Assembly (NCBI GenBank): GCA_002315675.1
Contig: DCHP01000081.1
Location: 1 to 10,064 of the forward strand
DNA length: 10,064 nucleotides
Source: Rikenellaceae bacterium UBA1749
GTDB taxonomy: Bacteria > Bacteroidota > Bacteroidia > Bacteroidales > Rikenellaceae
Reading direction: 5' to 3'
How positions within the stretch are numbered: position 1 is the first letter of the stretch; each line of letters opens with the position of its first letter. The notes beneath the pieces were generated by a model, which saw nothing but the letters and a program-made list of their open reading frames with translations, was not told the origin of the DNA and searched no databases. This document shows, one piece after another, positions 7,091 through 10,064 of this stretch. The position numbers and the translations under genes are program-made.

Positions 7091-7831
7091 ATGAAAATTG
7101 ATGTTATTGCAGATGCTGCCGATATTACCGATGAAAAGGTAGACGGGAAAATAGCAGTCGTTATTGATGTACTTAGAGCTACGTCAGTAATGGTGACGGC
7201 ACTTGAAAACGGAACGGATTATATTATCCCGGTTACAAGCGTAGATGAATGCAACCAGCTTACAAAGAAACTGAAAGAATGTGTATCTGCTGGAAAGAAA
7301 GTCCTCAGGGGAGGTGAGAGAAATACATACCGTATTGATGATTTTGAACTTGACAATTCGCCATTGTCATATTCCAGGGATGCCGTCAGGAATTCAGTTG
7401 TTGTAATGACAACAACAAACGGGACCCGAACGATAAACTGTTGTCATAAGGCAAGTGAAATATTGATAGGCTGTCTTCTGAATGCTTATTCTATCGTAGA
7501 GTATCTCATTGAGAAAAAACAGGATGTTGTTCTTGTATGTTCCGGCAGAAAAAACAGATATACGATGGAAGATGGCTACTGCGCCGGATATATTACATCT
7601 CTTCTCAATAAAAGAGTGGAATGCCAGCTTTCTGATTTTGCGTGGGAGCAGAAGCACTTCTATGAGTGTTTCAGCAACAATCCACTCGATGCCCTTATTC
7701 ATTGTGAACACTATAATAATATTAAGGATCGTCTTTCTGGAGATGTAACATTCTGTCTTCAGAAAAATATTTTTGAAAGAATACCTAAAATCCATTATAA
7801 TGAAAACTGTGGTTATCAAGAAATACGATAG
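7091..7831 (+). CDS. comB: Probable 2-phosphosulfolactate phosphatase (ComB family)
   Basis: ComB family enzymes are Mg-dependent phosphatases that convert 2-phosphosulfolactate to sulfolactate, known best from coenzyme M synthesis in methanogens. The 246 residues carry the family motifs in order: VVIDVLRATS (23-32), GGERN (74-78) with LDNSPLSY (87-94), TTTNGTR (107-113), VCSGRKN (149-155) and EDGYCAGYI (160-168). The family is also widespread in bacteria that make no coenzyme M, where its substrate is mostly unproven. It lies 5 bases after the OTCase gene, so the two are an operon, although no pathway obviously joins them. The ATG at 7091 places the first beta-strand at residues 2-6, as in homologues. 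The last 32 bases overlap the DUF2007 gene in another frame. Confidence 0.88.
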   Translation: MKIDVIADAADITDEKVDGKIAVVIDVLRATSVMVTALENGTDYIIPVTSVDECNQLTKKLKECVSAGKKVLRGGERNTYRIDDFELDNSPLSYSRDAVRNSVVVMTTTNGTRTINCCHKASEILIGCLLNAYSIVEYLIEKKQDVVLVCSGRKNRYTMEDGYCAGYITSLLNKRVECQLSDFAWEQKHFYECFSNNPLDALIHCEHYNNIKDRLSGDVTFCLQKNIFERIPKIHYNENCGYQEIR

Positions 7832-7991
7832 TTCGGCTGAAGCCTATATTGATGCCGAATTTCTTCGCTCGGAAGGTGTAGAATGCGAAGTCCTTGAAAA
7901 CAATACATTCAATTCCCTTATGCCGGGGACTTTTCATCTGATTGCCCTTGAGGAATATGAGCAGAAGGCAAAGGAAATTCTTGACAGATAG
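7800..7991 (+). CDS. DUF2007 family small protein (putative signal-transducing domain)
   Basis: The 63-residue product begins MKTVVIKKYDSSAEAYIDAE and ends EYEQKAKEILDR. This matches the small ferredoxin-like fold of DUF2007: an initial strand (VVIKKY), a helix with A-x-x-D-A-x-F-L-R-S-E-G (15-26), a strand of the CEVLE type, a loop, then FHLIALEEY and a final helix. Its role is unknown; PII-like regulatory or binding functions have been proposed for the family. An in-frame ATG at 7773 would add nine residues (MKEYLKSII) before the conserved first strand, so 7800 is preferred. The start lies 32 bases inside comB, which implies translational coupling and places it last in the argF-comB operon. 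Confidence 0.8.
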   Translation: MKTVVIKKYDSSAEAYIDAEFLRSEGVECEVLENNTFNSLMPGTFHLIALEEYEQKAKEILDR

Positions 7992-8011
7992 ACTTGTCTT
8001 TCCATATACCT

Positions 8012-8043
8012 TGCAATAATGTGTACATTATTACATTATTGCA
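8012..8043 (+). terminator. Perfect 11-bp inverted repeat after the argF-comB operon
   Basis: TGCAATAATGT (8012-8022) is the exact reverse complement of ACATTATTGCA (8033-8043), with a 10-base loop. It starts 20 bases after the DUF2007 stop. There is no T-tract after the stem, so it is either an atypical terminator or an operator-like palindrome for the downstream acyl-CoA synthetase gene. The stem is AT-rich. Confidence 0.4.
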
Positions 8044-8052
8044 TAGTGGGTT

Positions 8053-8088
8053 GCTACCATCATCCGATGCGACTGGTTGGATGATAGC
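8053..8088 (+). repeat. Second imperfect inverted repeat upstream of the acyl-CoA synthetase gene
   Basis: ATCATCC (8059-8065) pairs with GGATGAT (8079-8085), extended by GCT (8053-8055) with AGC (8086-8088) across a 3-base bulge. The loop is 13 bases. It lies ten bases after the 11-bp inverted repeat, so the two hairpins are stacked in the same 200-base gap. Confidence 0.4.
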
Positions 8089-8130
8089 ATTGGATAATTT
8101 GACAATACTGTATTTTCTGCAATTATTTTT

Positions 8131-8164
8131 TTTGTTCACTTTTTCAATTTTTAAATTATTTTAG
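8131..8164 (+). promoter_or_regulatory. Possible promoter of the acyl-CoA synthetase gene
   Basis: TTTG at 8131-8134 followed 22 bases later by TATTTTAG (8157-8164) resembles the Bacteroidota -33/-7 pair with one mismatch in the -7 box and slightly long spacing. It would give a leader of about 20 bases before ATG 8192. The surrounding DNA is very T-rich, which makes chance matches likely. Confidence 0.3.
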
Positions 8165-8191
8165 TGGCGTTATTAAAACGTTATTATTTCC

Positions 8192-9832
8192 ATGCAACAT
8201 TTTCTATCTCTTTTTCAAAAAGTCGTCAATAAATACTGGGATAAGGAAGCTCTGTCCAATTATGGCGGAACGACTTATACAAATTCGGATATAGCTGAAC
8301 GTGTTACTAAAATCCATCTTCTTTTCAGATTTTTAGGTGTTGAAAGGGGACAGAAAATAGCCTTCTGCGGAAAGAACTCTGCAGAATGGGCTATTGCTTT
8401 TCTGGCTGTTACATCATACCATGCGGTTGCTGTTCCTATATTGAATGAGTTTACTCCTGAAAATGCTGCGTCGCTGGTTGATCATTCCGACAGTGTCATA
8501 CTTTTTACTGATAAGAAGATGGCGTCAAAGATTGATTTTGAACCAATTTCACAACTGAAGGTTGCAATAAATATAGAAAGTTGCTCACCTCTTTATGTAA
8601 GGGATGATTCGTTCTATGGGGCATTTACAAAATCTCCTGTGGAGTTTGACAAAAAGTACCCGGAGGGAATGACTATGGGGGATTTCAGTGTTGATGCAAC
8701 AGGACTTGACGAACTGGCGGTAATCAATTATACATCAGGTACTACTGGTTCTCCGAAAGGAATTATGCTGACATCCAGGAACCTTTCTTCGAACATAGAA
8801 TTCGGTCATAAGGGAATTCCGAATTCTCCGGATGACAATGCCATATCTATGCTGCCTCTTGCTCATATGTATGGACTTGCCATTGAATTCCTGTATACAT
8901 ATCTTGGTGGATGTCACCTCTTTTTCCTTGGAAAGACTCCTTCTCCCAATCTTCTTATGGCGGCTCTTGCTGATATAAAGCCTTATATCATTGTGACTGT
9001 TCCCCTTGTTATGGAAAAGATATTCAAAAATAAGGTTATTCCTGCACTTGAGACATCTGCAATGAAGCTTGCAACATCAGTTCCAATTGTCAGAAAGGCG
9101 ATATACAAAAAGGTGAATCAAAGGATTATGGCTTCCCTTGGCGGAAAGGTCCGAAATATAATAATAGGAGGTGCAGCTATTTCACGTCCAGTTGAAGTCC
9201 TGATGCACAAAACCCAGATCCCGTATACTGTTGGATTTGGTATGACAGAATGCGGACCGCTGATCGGCTACGAAAACTGGAAACATTTTCTTGTGGGTTC
9301 GTGCGGAAAGATTGTTGATAATATGAAAATCCGTGTCGATTCCGAAAACCAGTCACGTATCGTAGGGGAACTTCAGGTAAAGGGCGATAATGTAATGTCA
9401 GGCTACTATAAAAACCCTGAAGCGACTAAAGCGGCCTTTACAGAGGATGGCTGGCTTCGTACAGGTGATCTTGGTATCATTGACAAAAACGGAAATATCT
9501 ACATCAAGGGAAGAAGCAAGTGTATGATCCTTTCTTCAAGTGGTCAGAATATCTATCCTGAAGAAATTGAAGTCAAACTTAACAATTTTCCAAATGTAGC
9601 TGAGTCGATTGTCGTTGAAAGGAACAAGAGACTTGTAGCCATGATTTCGCTTCAGGTTGATGATGAACGTGATGATGACAGCGCTGAGCAACTTCAGAAT
9701 CTGTCGGAACAGATCAAGGCAACAGTGAATAAGATGCTTCCGAACTACAGTCAGATCTCAAAAATAGAAATCCGTAAGGAGGGTTTTGAACATACTCCTA
9801 AGCACTCAATTAAACGTTATCTTTATAGATAG
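8192..9832 (+). CDS. AMP-forming long-chain acyl-CoA synthetase / AMP-binding protein
   Basis: The enzyme activates a carboxylic acid with ATP to an acyl-adenylate and passes it to CoA. The 546 residues contain all the core motifs of the adenylate-forming superfamily: the P-loop-like YTSGTTGSPKG (180-190), GFGMTECGP (348-356, Glu353), GWLRTGDLG (421-429, Asp426), the hinge KGRSKCMILSSSGQNIYPEEIE (439-460) and a C-terminal lysine in PKHSIKRYLY (Lys541) that should serve the adenylation step. HMYGLAIEF in the middle and the overall length resemble bacterial FadD-like fatty-acid ligases. Chain length and substrate cannot be read from the sequence. It is a single-gene unit: 200 bases separate it from the operon upstream, with two hairpins and a weak promoter in between. 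An acyl-ACP synthetase or an aryl-CoA ligase are less likely alternatives. Confidence 0.88.
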   Translation: MQHFLSLFQKVVNKYWDKEALSNYGGTTYTNSDIAERVTKIHLLFRFLGVERGQKIAFCGKNSAEWAIAFLAVTSYHAVAVPILNEFTPENAASLVDHSDSVILFTDKKMASKIDFEPISQLKVAINIESCSPLYVRDDSFYGAFTKSPVEFDKKYPEGMTMGDFSVDATGLDELAVINYTSGTTGSPKGIMLTSRNLSSNIEFGHKGIPNSPDDNAISMLPLAHMYGLAIEFLYTYLGGCHLFFLGKTPSPNLLMAALADIKPYIIVTVPLVMEKIFKNKVIPALETSAMKLATSVPIVRKAIYKKVNQRIMASLGGKVRNIIIGGAAISRPVEVLMHKTQIPYTVGFGMTECGPLIGYENWKHFLVGSCGKIVDNMKIRVDSENQSRIVGELQVKGDNVMSGYYKNPEATKAAFTEDGWLRTGDLGIIDKNGNIYIKGRSKCMILSSSGQNIYPEEIEVKLNNFPNVAESIVVERNKRLVAMISLQVDDERDDDSAEQLQNLSEQIKATVNKMLPNYSQISKIEIRKEGFEHTPKHSIKRYLYR

Positions 9833-9880
9833 TATTTTTCTCTAGGCCAGATACAGTAGCGCATACATTTGCCGGTGTGT

Positions 9881-9942
9881 TTTGTAAAATGCCGATCCTG
9901 CATGTGCAAGCATAATATATGACATAGGGCATTTTGAACAAA
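9881..9942 (+). repeat. Long inverted repeat downstream of the acyl-CoA synthetase gene
   Basis: TTTGTAAAATGCC (9881-9893) can pair with GGCATTTTGAACAAA (9928-9942): eight exact base pairs, a 2-base bulge, then five more. The 34-base interior contains a smaller TGCA-TG-TGCA element. It lies about 50 bases after the stop codon and could act as a terminator, or be part of an untranslated structured RNA. The rest of the 232-base tail holds no supported gene. Confidence 0.35.
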
Positions 9943-10043
9943 CTGCGACTCTAGGCTGTGTTTCCGTATCATTGGCACAAGCAATATGTCTATTCTCAAG
10001 ATTTTGCAAATGGGTGTTGTCAATCGATTTGTTCTATGTAAAT

Positions 10044-10059
10044 ATGAGTCCACTTTAAA
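10044..10059 (-). repeat. Right copy of 16-bp inverted repeat
   Basis: ATGAGTCCACTTTAAA is the exact reverse complement of 1648-1663. On the outer side it continues into AAGTC and the window ends at base 10064, so the element that may lie beyond is not visible. Bases 10052-10063 also form a small palindrome (ACTTT-AA-AAAGT). Confidence 0.65.
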
Positions 10060-10064
10060 AAGTC

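Noticed and set aside
9823..10053. Minus-strand open frame of 76 codons with several Cys and His
   Set aside because: It overlaps the end of the acyl-CoA synthetase, starts inside the 16-bp repeat, and shows no recognisable domain or promoter; the Cys/His content does not form a zinc-finger pattern.
1..10064. CRISPR arrays, tRNA, rRNA or transposase genes
   Set aside because: No regularly spaced direct repeats, no cloverleaf or rRNA-like segments, and no transposase motifs were seen on either strand.

Overview
The window looks like a chromosomal segment from a member of the Bacteroidales (Bacteroidota). Three things point there: the gene order parA, parB, DUF5683 membrane protein, MltD-type lytic transglycosylase; a perfect TAnnTTTG promoter element ahead of parA; and weak or absent Shine-Dalgarno sequences. 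All confidently called genes lie on the + strand. The species cannot be named from the sequence.

Bases 1-1721 form an AT-rich accessory stretch. It holds the 3' tail of a gene that starts outside the window (1-84), a 382-residue protein with an N-terminal TIR-like nucleotide-binding domain and an unrecognised beta-rich C-terminal half (182-1330), and a 391-base gap with a possible small gene remnant, a hairpin, one copy of a 16-bp inverted repeat and the parA promoter. The TIR-like protein is the best candidate in the window for a poorly described system, probably anti-phage or stress-triggered NAD depletion, but no partner gene is visible.

Bases 1722-5877 are conserved core genome with clearly higher GC. 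ParA and ParB (chromosome segregation) are followed by a hairpin that overlaps the parB stop codon. Next comes a tight pair: an envelope protein of the DUF5683 family with a duplicated core, and a periplasmic LysM lytic transglycosylase. The block joins chromosome partitioning with cell-wall remodelling.

Bases 6108-7991 carry a compact metabolic operon: an ornithine carbamoyltransferase with a GTG start and an unusual HPLP motif, a ComB-family 2-phosphosulfolactate phosphatase, and a small DUF2007 protein overlapping comB by 32 bases. Two inverted repeats separate this operon from an AMP-forming acyl-CoA synthetase (8192-9832). The last 232 bases hold no supported gene, but contain a long inverted repeat and the second, oppositely oriented copy of the 16-bp repeat. 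The two copies bracket the whole block from the parA promoter to the acyl-CoA synthetase.
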